Origin: Membranipora membranacea
Taxonomy: Eukaryota > Bryozoa > Gymnolaemata > Cheilostomatida > Membraniporidae
DNA: 64,000 nt
Assembly (NCBI GenBank): GCA_914767715.1
Contig: OU612068.1
Span: forward strand, 33,602,001-33,666,000
Direction of reading: 5' to 3'
In this document: in pieces, positions 39,901 to 52,332 of the stretch
Layout: each line of letters begins with the position of its first letter
Position numbering within the stretch: position 1 is the stretch's first letter
Made by a program: the position numbers and the translations under genes
The notes under the pieces: model-generated
The model's database searches: none
Seen by the model: the letters and a program-made list of their open reading frames with translations, nothing else
Told to the model about the DNA's origin: nothing

Positions 39901-40608
39901 CATGTAATATTTAGCACATCCCTATAGATGTAAGCAGGGTGGTTTAGCAGAGAGCTGTCCTCCAATAACCATGGTGTAGAGAAAGTAAAACATATATTCT
40001 GGGAAATTTTCCTTCGTTACTGTCTATTGTATCCTATCATCCTATCAGACTGTTGGAGGATTGGTATTGTCAAGTCTTATTGCTACCTTTAACATGCACA
40101 GAAACTGTTAAGGAGCATGACAATAAATGGTTATTGTTTGATTGCAGGGGAATACCTAACTATGAATATCAGAAAGGGAAAATCACATTTATACGTAATG
40201 GCAGGTCCAAACAGGAGGATGCACAGGTCAGTGTCATGTAGTTTTTATCTCGATCTCAGATTTGATTATGTTATATCATTGATAAGCAACTGTACACAAT
40301 AGTCATCTCATTGCTAAATCACTCATCCAGGCTGTTGTCTTGTGGGAGCTGGCTGCATAACAGTCCCCAATACGACATGGTATTGGGCTTCATCTTAGTG
40401 ATTGTTGTATGTGCGTAATTATGAGGCACAAAGGTTTTCCTTAGAAACAAGCCATCATGTTCCATTATGATCATCATGGTCATACCCAAGAATCACCAAC
40501 ATATTTCCACTAAAAGTTCTGAATTATACATTTCAGGATGATACCAAACAGTTCGTGGCATTCCAGGGAGAAGGCAAAAATCTAAAGAAAGCTAAGAGTC
40601 GGAAATGA
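36918..40608 (+). CDS. UFD1: ubiquitin recognition factor in ER-associated degradation (UFD1)
   Basis: Nine coding exons: 36918-36920, 37204-37327, 37594-37626, 38109-38230, 38566-38838, 39080-39199, 39651-39748, 40148-40226, 40537-40608. Total 924 nt, 307 residues, equal to the human protein as I recall it. UFD1 pairs with NPL4 as a cofactor of the p97/VCP ATPase and binds ubiquitin chains on substrates drawn from the ER and elsewhere. Visible blocks: [119 protein letters not shown]. The N-terminal double-psi barrel and the later p97/NPL4-binding tail are both present. The first coding exon carries only the start codon, so translation context sits in a separate exon. Confidence 0.96.
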
Positions 40609-41341
40609 GGTGAAAAATCTCTTATAATAAGACAACTCGTATACAAACAAGACTGTCAATACCCACTGGGTCTGATATTGAACAATTATTTGTAGCTGCT
40701 TGGCCGTGATTTATCAAATGGACATTTTGGGCACTTATCCATTGTGTTATAATTATCAGCAGCCTCAATTAGAAATAATACTGACACTTGGTACCGAAGA
40801 CACAAGCTTAGTTATTTTAAATGTATTATTAACATTTATTTTCGTATTATTTAATCTGTAATGACAATGAATTCTAAATCTATGTATGAAATATTTGTTA
40901 GCTGTATAAAAATGTGAACCCATAAAAAAGCAAATCTGAAGTCTACCTAAAATAATTTGTTTATAAAACTAAACTGTCAGTAAACAAAGATAAAAAATGA
41001 GACCAGCAATACAAGAATATACGATATGTAGATTGTGTTTGAGCCATGGACCTGAGTCAACAAACAATATTAAGTGAGGCCACCAGTCTGTGGTATCGCT
41101 ACAAGCTCTCTACTAGCCAAACACATACTCTCATGATAAGTAATCTATCATATTCATCTATATGAGTTTTATGGCTGTTATGAACTTTGCGACACTTCAG
41201 AGTGGTGCCCAAACCTGGTTTCTTTGATTAATGCTATTCCTCATCAGAATGAAACGAATTGCATACATTTCCCTGACAGCGATATACATGTATATAAACG
41301 ACTAGTATAGTGTTGCATAAGTTTTATGTGAACACATCAGA

Positions 41342-44300
41342 CTAGTACATAGTCATAGAGCCCTCTAGGATGTGAGCCAAGTCTTCTCTTGTTTTATCCC
41401 TCGGTGCTAACTTTGTGACCCTCTCTTGAGGAATAGTAGCCTCGACCAGGCTAGGGATGTCTGAAGTGGTATAGCCCAACTCGGTCAATCCATTGTCTAT
41501 GTTCAACTTCTGACAGTAGCCCCTTATCACATCAGCCAATATATCGCCTGTACAAAGGTTAACACTGAATAAATGCCTATTTCATTACAATGACAAGCCT
41601 CACCAAAATTCACATCTGGTTTACTCAAAAAGGAGAATAACAGCTCATATTATGTACACATTGCCTTATTTTATACGAATATTATACCTGCATCTGCGAG
41701 TTTATCGTTGGTTATGTCTCTACCAAGTATTCCTGCAGCTTCCAGATGTCTCTCAGGGCAGGCTGGAGCTGTCCACTTGAACACAGATGGAGCTGTAATA
41801 ACCACACTCAGACCATGTGGTATAAGAGGCTTCTGTCGAGGGTAGTTCTCAGCATGATAAGACCTCACATTACCACTGATACCATAAGACAGACCGTGAC
41901 AGAGATGTACTCCAGCATTACCGAATCCAATACCTAAATATGAATGATGTGTTGATGCTCACTATGATGTACAAACAAGATCTAAGATTCTGCAAGAACC
42001 CATATGTCAATGTTACATAGATCAGGAAATATGAGCAAACTCTCTGCTTACACCAATTAATAAATTTATGTTGCTTAGACCACCCTCCCTGCTTAGAGAC
42101 TGTTGATGAATTTTTGTTAAGCTGTGGAGTTGTCAGCACAACATAACTGAGCAGACAACTAAAAAATATGTGAGCGAATAAATGTTGATGTCAATTTAGC
42201 AGTAAAACTAAGGAGGGTGCACATATGACTTTATGCCATAGGAGTGTGCGACCGGTATCGTCAGGTTTTATAAAGCCCTATTTTGAAATTATTTAAAATT
42301 TTTGACTACAATAACATTCCTTAGATCAAGTTTGCCTCCGCTGCAAGTTGCCCCCTTTTACTTGTGAGTTGCTGGTGGCTCAATAGAGGGACCAAACCAA
42401 CCCAAAACACAGGTAAATTAGACCGTACCTGATTGAAACATTCCTCGGGTTTCTTTGGTCTGATTTGTATCATGGAATACCATAAGCAATCGGATGCTAT
42501 CAGTTTTTTGTGTACTGATAGACAAGATTTGTAATCCACCGACAATTAGTAACAGTAAGAACTTACCAGCAAATGCGCTAGCAGCACACATCTGTTTCCT
42601 TGACTCAAAGTTATCCATATCATTTACAGAGCTGACCATGTGCTCATTGCACATCCTCAAAGCTTGTTTAGACCACACATCACTGATAGGGTTACTTCCC
42701 TGAAATATAAACATATCGTCATATAACTGGATTAACAGGTTAGGGCAACTCAAACTGGTTCATTGTATTTGCTAGACAGTGAATGTGTTCATAAAAAATT
42801 AAAAAGTGGTTTTATCACCAAGGGCCAAAGAAATAATATCTGCACAAGGTATCAGAAATAGAAGTGAATACGGCCACTCTCACCTGATAAGCTGGCCTAT
42901 TGATGGGGTTAGTGGGTCTGGGAGATCTCTCGTAGTACGGTAAGGCTGTGAACGACTCCAGTGCATGACAGAACACATCAAATGCACTGAAAGCTGCCAC
43001 TCTATTAGGCATAGTCATACAATTGAGAGGATCCACAATACCAAGAAGAGGACGCAGCACTCTCGAACCAATCCCTATGGGAATGATGAAAATATAAAAT
43101 CATATCAAAGTAATGCACTGCAAGTCAAAAAATATGATGATTAAGCAACTTTCAAATGTGAACACAAATTTTCCACTGATTTAAAAATATGCAGTTCTTG
43201 TTTATAAAATACACCAAGGAAGACTATCACATGGCAACATGGGATTCTCCTACCCATATGTGCAATTTGATTTGACTAGTTTGACATTGTGAGTTATTAC
43301 CTGTCTTGGCCTTCAGCCCTGCGAAATCGAACACAGCCACACCAGTTGTTTCACTGCCAGTTCCAGCGGTTGTTGGGACAGCGATCAGAGGTTTGACTGT
43401 TACCAGTACTGGTTTGCCTTTACCAATAGGAGCATTAACATAGTCCAGCAGCTCAGCATCAGGGTCTGAGGCGTAAAGATTTGCTGCCTTACAAGTGTCC
43501 ATCACGGATCCCCCACCTAAAAATCATGATTTAATTGTAATCCCAACACAAAATCCACATTATATTATCCCTCCCCCTAAGCCTGATTGTAATCTATAAC
43601 CTCTGTTATGGTTGTGCAGTTCCGCTACAGTAAATATAAAAATGATTTATAATCTTTCGCATAGAAGTGGGTAAAGAGAGCGGCCTTGAGATTAAATACA
43701 GCCATATACTCCCCTTACATCAGCCTGTTCAGTGGAGTCAGCAAAGTCATAGGTCAGAGTCCTGTTATTTTCAAGTCGTAATTCATATTCAAACAAAACC
43801 ATGATAACGGTCAAGTTGGTATAATGTAAGTGGATACTCTCTGATGTTATGAAGTAGTGTAAACATGGGGATCATTGTGGTCAGAGTATCCATCACATTG
43901 GTATACAATCGGCAGGTGAGATGAGGGTATTTCTAGGGTCACAAATAAAGATGTTACTGCTGAGAATAAACATTTGTTGACAGCTTCTCATAAACAAAAC
44001 CCACCAGGTGTCTACATAATGACGCAGTGCAAACTAGCAGCAGGCATCAAAAGATTTTTTTGAAAATGATGTAAAGTTTAACAAGATATTCTTTCAAAGT
44101 TAGTATAGTATAGTATAGGGTATTTGTGTCATAACAAAACACCATCATAGAGTGTTTATATGACCATAACAAATTAATTGGTGGTACACGGTTTATCATA
44201 AATTGTCATAAAGAAAGTCACATTTGCTACGTACCAACAGCTAGGTATGAATCAAAGTTGCCGCCCTTGGCCCAGTCGATGGCTTTTTGAAAGCTGACAT

Positions 44301-44919
44301 CTGTTGGCTCGATCAATACATCATCAAAGACCTCAAAGTTGACCTTACTCTGAGCAAGTGAGTCTAGCACCATCTTCATTGTAGGGGTTTTAGCAATGTT
44401 TTTATCTGTGACTACAGCCAACTTTTTGGCTTTCATATTGGCGAAATCCATGCCAACTTCCTGTGAAATAGAATGTAAACAGGTGGGCATCACAGTTGTC
44501 AATGTTTTCTATCGCAGGTATGATGTTAACACTTTTTCAGCTTGTGCAGGAAATATGTCTTTCAGAATTGATAGTAGGCAAGACTACCTAGTATTCGATG
44601 CTTCAATAAGGTGCATGATTTGATTTCCGCAAAAAATTGCAAAATCTTTTTTTTTGTATCAAAATTTCTCCTTTTGCATAAAGTATGTAGGTCAACACCA
44701 TGATTGCATCCATACCTTGGTCACACCCTCTCCAAATCTGATATTAGAGCATGCCATCTCAAACGCGTAGTCAGTGTCTGTGGTATCTGCAGCCATATGT
44801 CTCGTAGCTCCAAGTGGTGATGCATGGTGTACATGTAATCCACCGCCATGTGCAGGACACCGGCATGACGGACCTGACATAGCACGCATCAAGTTAACCG
44901 CCCGCCCTCTCGCCGCCAT
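41342..44919 (-). CDS. ADHFE1: hydroxyacid-oxoacid transhydrogenase, mitochondrial (iron-type alcohol dehydrogenase)
   Basis: Seven exons in order: 44716-44919, 44235-44460, 43301-43516, 42884-43074, 42567-42699, 41688-41933, 41342-41547. Total 1422 nt, 473 residues (human 467). It oxidises 4-hydroxybutyrate while reducing 2-oxoglutarate to D-2-hydroxyglutarate, in mitochondria. The N-terminus ([18 protein letters not shown]) is Arg-rich and acid-free, a likely presequence. Family signatures: [15 protein letters not shown], the nucleotide-binding [14 protein letters not shown] (about residues 144-157), [14 protein letters not shown], the metal-ligand pattern [24 protein letters not shown], and the C-terminal [19 protein letters not shown]. 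Convergent with UFD1, whose stop is 733 bp away. Confidence 0.95.
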
Positions 44920-47039
44920 TGTATCTGTAAGACAAAATCATATCTTTGTTGAATGCGTCTGGTGAAAATGTTGCAGAATAATCTGAGTTCCTGCTAGTGG
45001 GCTTTTGAGAATTAAAAGCTTGCTGGGGCATTCCCTTTCATGCATTATTGCAGCAGTAGTTTTGTCAATGCATTTTTGGCAACTTGATATGCATGCAAGC
45101 ATGCTATTTATTTGCCAAAAATATCAAATAAATGACAGTGTTTGATTGTTGAGTAGCAAAAGCAAGTGAGGAGTTAGACTCCTAGCTAGGATCTCAGGCC
45201 TTCTGCAGTTAGTACAAATCCAGAGTGGTTGAGTTGAATGCGCCAGCCAGTGTGGTTTTATTTTGCCAATCAATGTCTATCTATAGATAGCCTGGGCAAG
45301 CCCTGACAGCCTGACCAGGCTAATCTATAGTAGTACAACAAGGAAGGACTCCTTGTCGAGTAACCACCCATACCAACCCATATACTGGAATTGGCAAAAT
45401 CATGGCATGTGTGTGTCCAGTGGCCCATGGGGCTACCATTGCATTTGCAAGCATGTATTTTGCCCAAACAAATACGCTGAGGAACTCATGTAAAATGCAC
45501 CACGTCCACTGTCACTTGTTAGACACTTTGTGAGCATGGGCCCATGCCATGGGACTTACTTTGGTGCCTTTACTTTGCCAAAGTCCAGTATCAACCATAC
45601 CGGACATTGGGAAAGTAAAGGCAAGTAAATCCCATGGCCCAATGACTGTGAGCAGGGGGGAGCAGGGGAAATGGAATTCTCCCTGCTCTGACGAGTGCGA
45701 GTCTATGTGTGTTTTTCCACTGCATAATGCCCTCTGACCCCCAATATAAAAGATGATTAGCTTGATGTCATTGTCAGAGACCACGCCTACTTAGAGAAGG
45801 AAGAAAGCTTGAAACTCTACATCTATAAGCTGTTATTCTTACATTTAATTGATAAATTGGTTGGTGGGTATATAATATCAAGCCGGGGAATGCTGTTAAT
45901 ATTAGGTACAGCAAAAATATGAGGCTACCATATGTTCTGCAGGAAAGTCAACCAACTGTAAAGAAAAGCACAGCACTTACTACCCTTGCTACTACTCTGC
46001 CAACAACTTGCCTCTTAGTTTCACCACATCCTCTCTTGATATCACCTACATTCTTGAGGATACACCTGCTTGCTTATTAGGCTTTTCTGCTATTGCTCAG
46101 CTGAAATATAACAAGCAAAGGGTAGCTCCTCCACAACCATTACTAGCATTACCATTCTTATTCTACTAACAAACTTGACTTGTTGTTTGATCGAAGTTGA
46201 GAGACCCAGCCAGTGATTATGGGTTTACACTGGCAGGTCAACTCACTGCTGCCTGTGCATATCCAGCGGTCGTGGGACAAGTAATTGAGGCCATAGGAAT
46301 GGCCCTCTGTTCATAGGTGGCACTACTACTGTGCCCAAGAGTCAGTGCCACTCCCATAGCTGGGGCACTGAACCAGGGAGCTTGTTTCAAACTCCCTGGC
46401 TCAACCACTGGTGTTCGCGCAGTATATAGCTGGCGGCCTGGGGCGCAGACTAATGGTTTCCATCATTCTAAACATTGTTTTCCTCTTATGTACAACTCCA
46501 TGCCCAGTAATTGTTGCTATGTACTTGTCCAAAAATATTTTTTCCTCTCCGTAGTGAATGATTAGCATCTGTGAATGTCACATTCGCAGACATATAGGCA
46601 TGAAAAGGTTTTACTAACATGCATATGATACAAGCTATATTTACCATTTTTACCATATCTACATTATTCTTATGTTGGAATTGCGTTGTGTTTTGCATGC
46701 GATAAGATCACTTGCACGTCTCAATGGCTTACGATTATTGCTTGTGTGCACGGAGGAGCTCTAACTTATCCGTTACAGTAATTGTAAAGAATAGGTTACA
46801 ATAAGTTACATAGAAAAGAATTGTCATTGGTGTTGCTGCTCTCATACAGTACACTATCCAGTATAACTTGTTCATCAATTTGCTTGAAATATGACTGTCA
46901 TATCTATAACTGACTGTATATCAACTTGACGATACAATTAAGGTAGTTGTAAGTTTGTTGTTATGATGTAGGCTGTTGGTGTGAGGAGCAGTGCCTGAAA
47001 TTTTCTTTTCTGCAGATTCCCGATCACACATATAATACA
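44920..47039. other. divergent intergenic region between ADHFE1 and SFXN
   Basis: About 2.1 kb. It contains hairpin element copy 2 (45538-45640) and, around 46195-46450, a somewhat GC-richer stretch with several short inverted repeats (for example GGGAGCTTGTTTCAAACTCCC at about 46377-46397; a similar GGGAG...CTCCC motif occurs near 5094-5114). An acceptor-like TTTTCTGCAG near 47016 suggests a 5' UTR intron for SFXN. No protein gene seen. Confidence 0.5.
45538..45640. repeat. hairpin (MITE-like) element, copy 2
   Basis: The arms start GGGCCCATGCCATGGGAC and end GTAAATCCCATGGCCC. The internal TTTACTTTGCCAAAGTCC and GGACATTGGGAAAGTAAAGG match the element at 712-811. Short, fold-back, no ORF. 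Confidence 0.6.
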
Positions 47040-50000
47040 ATGGAAAGCGCATTGGAGAGGCTGAAAGTAGATATTACTAAACCACGTTATGAACAGACAA
47101 CATACTCAGGTCGAGCCAAACATTTCTTTATAGTGACCAACCCGCTGAACTTACTGGCTACAGCAGCCGATCATGAGGAGTCACAACGCATCGTGCAGGG
47201 CTACAGGTAAATCTCAAAAATATTTATTTGGGTATTCACATGCCTGTTCTAAGACTTTAAGCTGTGAATTGGGAAACTTGTTTTCACATAAATCAGTATT
47301 CCATTTCTCAGTCGACAACAAATTTGCAAATGATTTAGGTTCAACTAATGACAGGCTGATCTAGATATTCATAAGTTACAGTCATGTTGTGTTGCACTTA
47401 TCTGTAACTGGATTTTACCGGTTTTATTACGCAACAATAACATAAAGATTTGATAAAAGTAAATACCAACATGCAGCAAAAAGGGTTTTTAGGTATTATT
47501 GAGCCCCTTGCAGAAGTTATCAAAATAATCCTAAGTCTTGTGGAAAATTTCAGAAACAGAGAGTCATTACCAGGACTAACAGTAGACAAACTATGGAAAG
47601 CAAAGCATCTGTATGACTCCACCTATCATCCTGACACGGGAGAAAAAATGTTCTTTTTTGGACGCATGTCAGCTCAGGTAATGATTATACAAAGTCAAAG
47701 TAAATAAAAATAGTCCCTTATGAGTAAATCCTGTCCAAGTAGGTGATAAAACAAAATATACCTCAAATTATACTCCAAATAGGCAGTATTTATGTATACA
47801 GTATGCAGTATGTAGGTTATGAACTAATCACAATAATTAACAAAAAATTCCCAGTGCTTGTCTAAAAATATGCAAATGTTGTTGTTCATGAAAGTGATCC
47901 TACTTACTAAATTAAACTAATATAAGTTTCATTCTTTGTCAAGTTGCACAACAAGGCTCTGTTTTAAATTGTTGATTTGGTTGTCATATTATAATTATTA
48001 CTGAGTGATCTAATTTCATCACTGCTTGGTTTGTATTGTACAGGTACCTTGTAACATGGTGATTACTGGTTGTATGATGACTTTCTATAAGACTACACCT
48101 GCTGTGATGTTCTGGCAGTGGTTTAATCAGTCGTTCAATGCTATAGGTGAGTATGAACATGAGCTCGACTGGTAAACGTCAGTCATAACTACCACACAAC
48201 CGCTGGTAACTTGATCTGTTCTTGAGTTTCATACGGAATATTGATATATACCAAAGTTTTTTCTGTCACCGGTCCTCAAAGACTTGCTCTTCATATTTAA
48301 GCTACCCAAAGATAATAATTCATGATCAATCAAAGTAACAATACCTTGAAAGAAAGCTCAGATGACAATCTAGCGGCAACGTAAGGCAGGCTGGCAGTAT
48401 ACTCTAAAAATATGCACAAAATAATATTGGTTGTTATCCAGTGATTTGTTCAAATATTCAAATGTTGTTGTGGTGATGAATTCTGCTACAAGAATCTCTC
48501 TATCGTTAGGACTTACTATTGGTATAACCAGGGAGATCTGAGATCCACAAACAAATCCACCACAGGAATTATCTTAATCTCAAGTTGGAGTTGTGTATAT
48601 GTGGCTAAGATTATTATTGTCTTCTGATTGACACCAAAATCCCTGAATTATACGATAATTTGGATTTACTTTTTGTTATATCATGTTGAAGTTTTAATCC
48701 TAATTCCTATGTTGCTGCACTGGATTGCCATTATTCCATCTATTTTTACATCATGTCATTGTAAATCTACTTGTAGTGAATTACACAAATAGAAGCGGGG
48801 ATAATCCTATTCCAGTAAAAACCCTCGGCTGGTCGTATGTCGGTGCAACAACTGGAGCTATTGTCACTGCTCTCAGTCTAAACAAGCTATCACCCCGGTT
48901 CCCGCCTCTACTCGGACGGTAAGCTTTTAGAATAAACACAGCTAAGTTATTATGACAAACAATGATCTGACTTGAAAACACCTAAATAATCTAAATAACA
49001 TCAAAACATTGTCTAACAACAAAATGTTGTTCAGTTCTGTTGGAGGATTCAAGTACATCTGCATTAGACTCAAATTGAACTTAAAAAACAAACTCATTGA
49101 AAAAACTAACTGACCTTGAATAGTTACAAAGTTCCAAAACAGTGTCAGAGACAGTTAAAGCTAAGACTGGTGTCAAGTCCTATCAAGTATCATCAGATCA
49201 TTATCGTATTGTCAGAATGTCAACAGTACAAAACTGACAGCAGAATACATGTACTAGAAGATAACCAGTCTGAGTCTAATATTTGAAGTTTTGATGATTT
49301 TAACTATCATCTATCAATTATTTTTTATAGATATTTTAATAAGTCAAGCTGCCGATGAAATGTCAAACTATGTCTACTACTCCCAGAGATGTACATATTT
49401 GGTTATAACAGCGCCAGCGTTTATTATATTTTTATTCTGCATGTCACCAACGTCACTCCATCACAGGCTGCAAAAGTTTGAGTGGCATAAAATTTAATAT
49501 GATGTGGTGTCATTGGCGATCATAAGTTCAAAGCAGCTAAGCCTGCTAGTTGGTAATTTATGTACCGATCAAATTTTGTTGCAGATGATTTTTCGGAATT
49601 CTCCCGATCCTGGGGAAGTTATATAATAAGGTCAACTCCCCAGTCTCTGAAACTCTCAGTGTAGCTCAAATAATATAATTGGCTGAGGCTGACCTGACAG
49701 ACCATTGAGTTACATAGAGTAAAAAATAACTCTATGATACATCCAGGCCAATTAACAAGTAGCATTGCTGCTCAAACTTATTGATCCTGTGACAATGCCT
49801 CGCCTTGTGTAAGGTCCAAAAATGAGCATTGCTGGAGGCTACTTTTCAAGCGAATATCAACAACCTAACCCAGATATATGGTACCTGAATCAGGCCACTG
49901 TATGTGTTAATCTTCAACCAACAGAATCTTTATTGATGCTTATGTGCATTGGGTTTGCCATGTAAACAGATTCCTCTTTTAAGCCATCTATGTATACCAA

Positions 50001-52332
50001 CCCTGACTTCAATGTGCTATATGACTTGCCTAGCCTTGCACTCAAAGCACCAGGTTTGATATTTGTCGGTGCAGTGCTTGCATAACTTCGTTATCACCCA
50101 CCTTTACTATGTTGATAAGCCATAAGGACTTGTCCCTAGTTCTACCATCCCAAGACAAATTTGTGCTCTCATTTTATGGCGCTGAAATTTGCAATGTGCT
50201 TGGAGATGTTCAATATTTAAATTCAAATTACTAATGGGAAATGATCTGTAAAATAAGCAGTTACAAAACACATCATAGGGGAAAAAAACTTAGGAAATAC
50301 TCTTATAAAATGGAAGATCATAAGGAATAACATCCTTTCAGCCATTTGCTAATCTAATTATTGAAACAGAAACAATTTAATATCCAGTTTTGATATTGTT
50401 GCGGTTTTCATCTGCACTTAGGTTGTTTGTCTGATCCAACATGTAGCATGACGGGGAGAGGTTTTTTTATACTTTTTTGGGACCTATATCTCTTATTGAA
50501 TTGTCTGTACAGTGTCAAAAGAAAAATCAAATTAGGCGTTTTTTACCACTTTTATTGGCAGTCTATTTCATTTCAATAGTGGAATGTTTCCCGTTCAGTG
50601 CCCAAAAAAAAAGATTCCAAGTTTCCATCAGGAGGGGGATTTGAACCTTCAGCATTTGTATGGCGCTCTCATCAAGGAATTCCAACTACTTTCTCTAACC
50701 AAATAATTTACCTCACTGTAGTGATGAACTCATTGTCAAGCTCAGTACCATAATATGATTGGCTGTTTTAGGTATGTGCCGTTCGCTGCTGTAGCAGCTG
50801 CTAATATGATAAATATACCGATGATGAGAAGCAGTGAGCTGGTGAATGGTATACCTGTGCTCAATGAAAATGGGGAAAGAGTGGGTGTGTCTGCCAACGC
50901 CGCACAAAGTGCTATATCTCAGGTAAATACCTTCACCGCTTGTGGTTTATTATTTTAGGAGACTATTATATAAGTCTGATACATGAGTGATGCCATCTGT
51001 CATTTAGTTTAGGAACTTTAGCTGCATCTAGGAGAGGATACCATCAGTTCTCCCAATCACATTCCGATTAAAAACACCAGTTGTGTCATATCAGGGTTAT
51101 AAATAAGATCTTTTATTATAATCTTATTTATTGACTGCCGTCAGGAGTAAAAAAGAATCGCTCATTTTCCCCGCCGTCTTCATACTAGGCAACTAGGTGA
51201 TTGTGGTGTTGTAGGTTATAATTCTGTTAGATACAGAACAAATTGATGAATACCATGTGTGTATGATGGTAATATGTTGTGAAATTGTCCTACCACTGTA
51301 TTGCTTTAGTACAACGAGCCTTGGTAACTTTGTACTTTTATAACATTCTAGGTTATTGTCAGCAGGATTTGTATGGCAATGCCAGGAATGTTCATACCAC
51401 CAATAATCATGGCTAAGTTGGAGCAAAAACCTTTCCTTCGAAAGTAAGTCAGGAATGTCATTTGTTTGTTCTGTCATACATTTAGATGTAATGGAAGTTA
51501 ATCCATATTACTGTATAACTGTCATATGTCACTGATGAACCTAAAGTTATAACCCTATCTATATTAATACAAAATCTGCCCACTTCAATAATTTCAAATT
51601 GAAAGCACTTAAAGGTCTATGCAACCCTCTGATGGGATCTGATTGAAAGAGGTGAATTTAAATGTTTGTACCATTTAAAGTACCCATGAATTGACAAGTT
51701 TCAGCACCCCTTCAAAAATGGGTAAAATGTGCCCCTCGGGAGCTGCCAAAACAAGCAAACTCCTTGTTTGTGAGAAAGCCCCAAGTTTTGGCAAATGACC
51801 TCTTGATACTTCCAAACTCAAATTCAAGGGGAATAGCTAAATAGTACCTTGCAGATTGATATAAAATTTGTTTTTACTTACATCATTTTGCTAGTACTCA
51901 AGCTCCGGTAATTTTTGAGCATTAAGCAAAGTCTGAGCCTATTATGAGGAGTTGTCCTCTCTTTTATTTGCCCATATTATTATAAACAGTTTTTACCTAT
52001 TGTGATCAAAGAGTTAGAAATAACTTCTTCCTGCTCAAAATAACCCACATACATTGATTCACTTAAGATATCCGTAGTAAGTATTGTATCAAGTATAAGT
52101 TTCAAAGAATTGTTGAGGGAAATATTGTGTTTTATTCAGGTATCCGAAAATGGGTGCTCCAATCCAGGTACTGATGGTCGGAACTCTCCTGATATTTGCC
52201 ACTCCACTTTGCTGTGCACTTTTCCCTCAGATGAGCTCAATCAGTACCAGTAAACTAGAACCTCATATACAAGAAGATCTGAGACAGCGCGGTATCACCT
52301 CACCTAGTGTTTACTTCAACAAAGGATTGTAG
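47040..52332 (+). CDS. SFXN1: sideroflexin (SFXN1/SFXN3 type), mitochondrial serine transporter
   Basis: Seven exons: 47040-47206, 47554-47677, 48044-48146, 48777-48918, 50772-50922, 51352-51443, 52140-52332. Total 972 nt, 323 residues (human SFXN1 322). The family moves serine across the inner mitochondrial membrane for one-carbon metabolism. Hallmarks: [12 protein letters not shown] near residue 25, [102 protein letters not shown], and the C-terminal VYFNKGL. Several hydrophobic segments fit its 4-5 spans. YTNRSGD and SAQV favour SFXN1/3 over SFXN2, but I cannot separate SFXN1 from SFXN3. The intron between exons 4 and 5 (1.85 kb) is the longest and carries a SINE-like insertion. Confidence 0.94.
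50604..50700 (-). mobile_element. tRNA-derived SINE-like fragment
   Basis: On the minus strand GGTTCAAATCC (50637-50647) matches the internal B box of a tRNA-type pol III promoter. It is preceded by GAGAGCGCCATACAAATGC, like a tRNA arm, and followed by a run of nine T (50604-50612) that would terminate pol III. The A-box region is degenerate and no full cloverleaf forms, so this is not a working tRNA gene. It sits in the SFXN intron just upstream of exon 5. Confidence 0.45.

Noticed and set aside
50604-50700. Functional tRNA gene
   Set aside because: Only the B box and terminator are good; the A box and cloverleaf are not.
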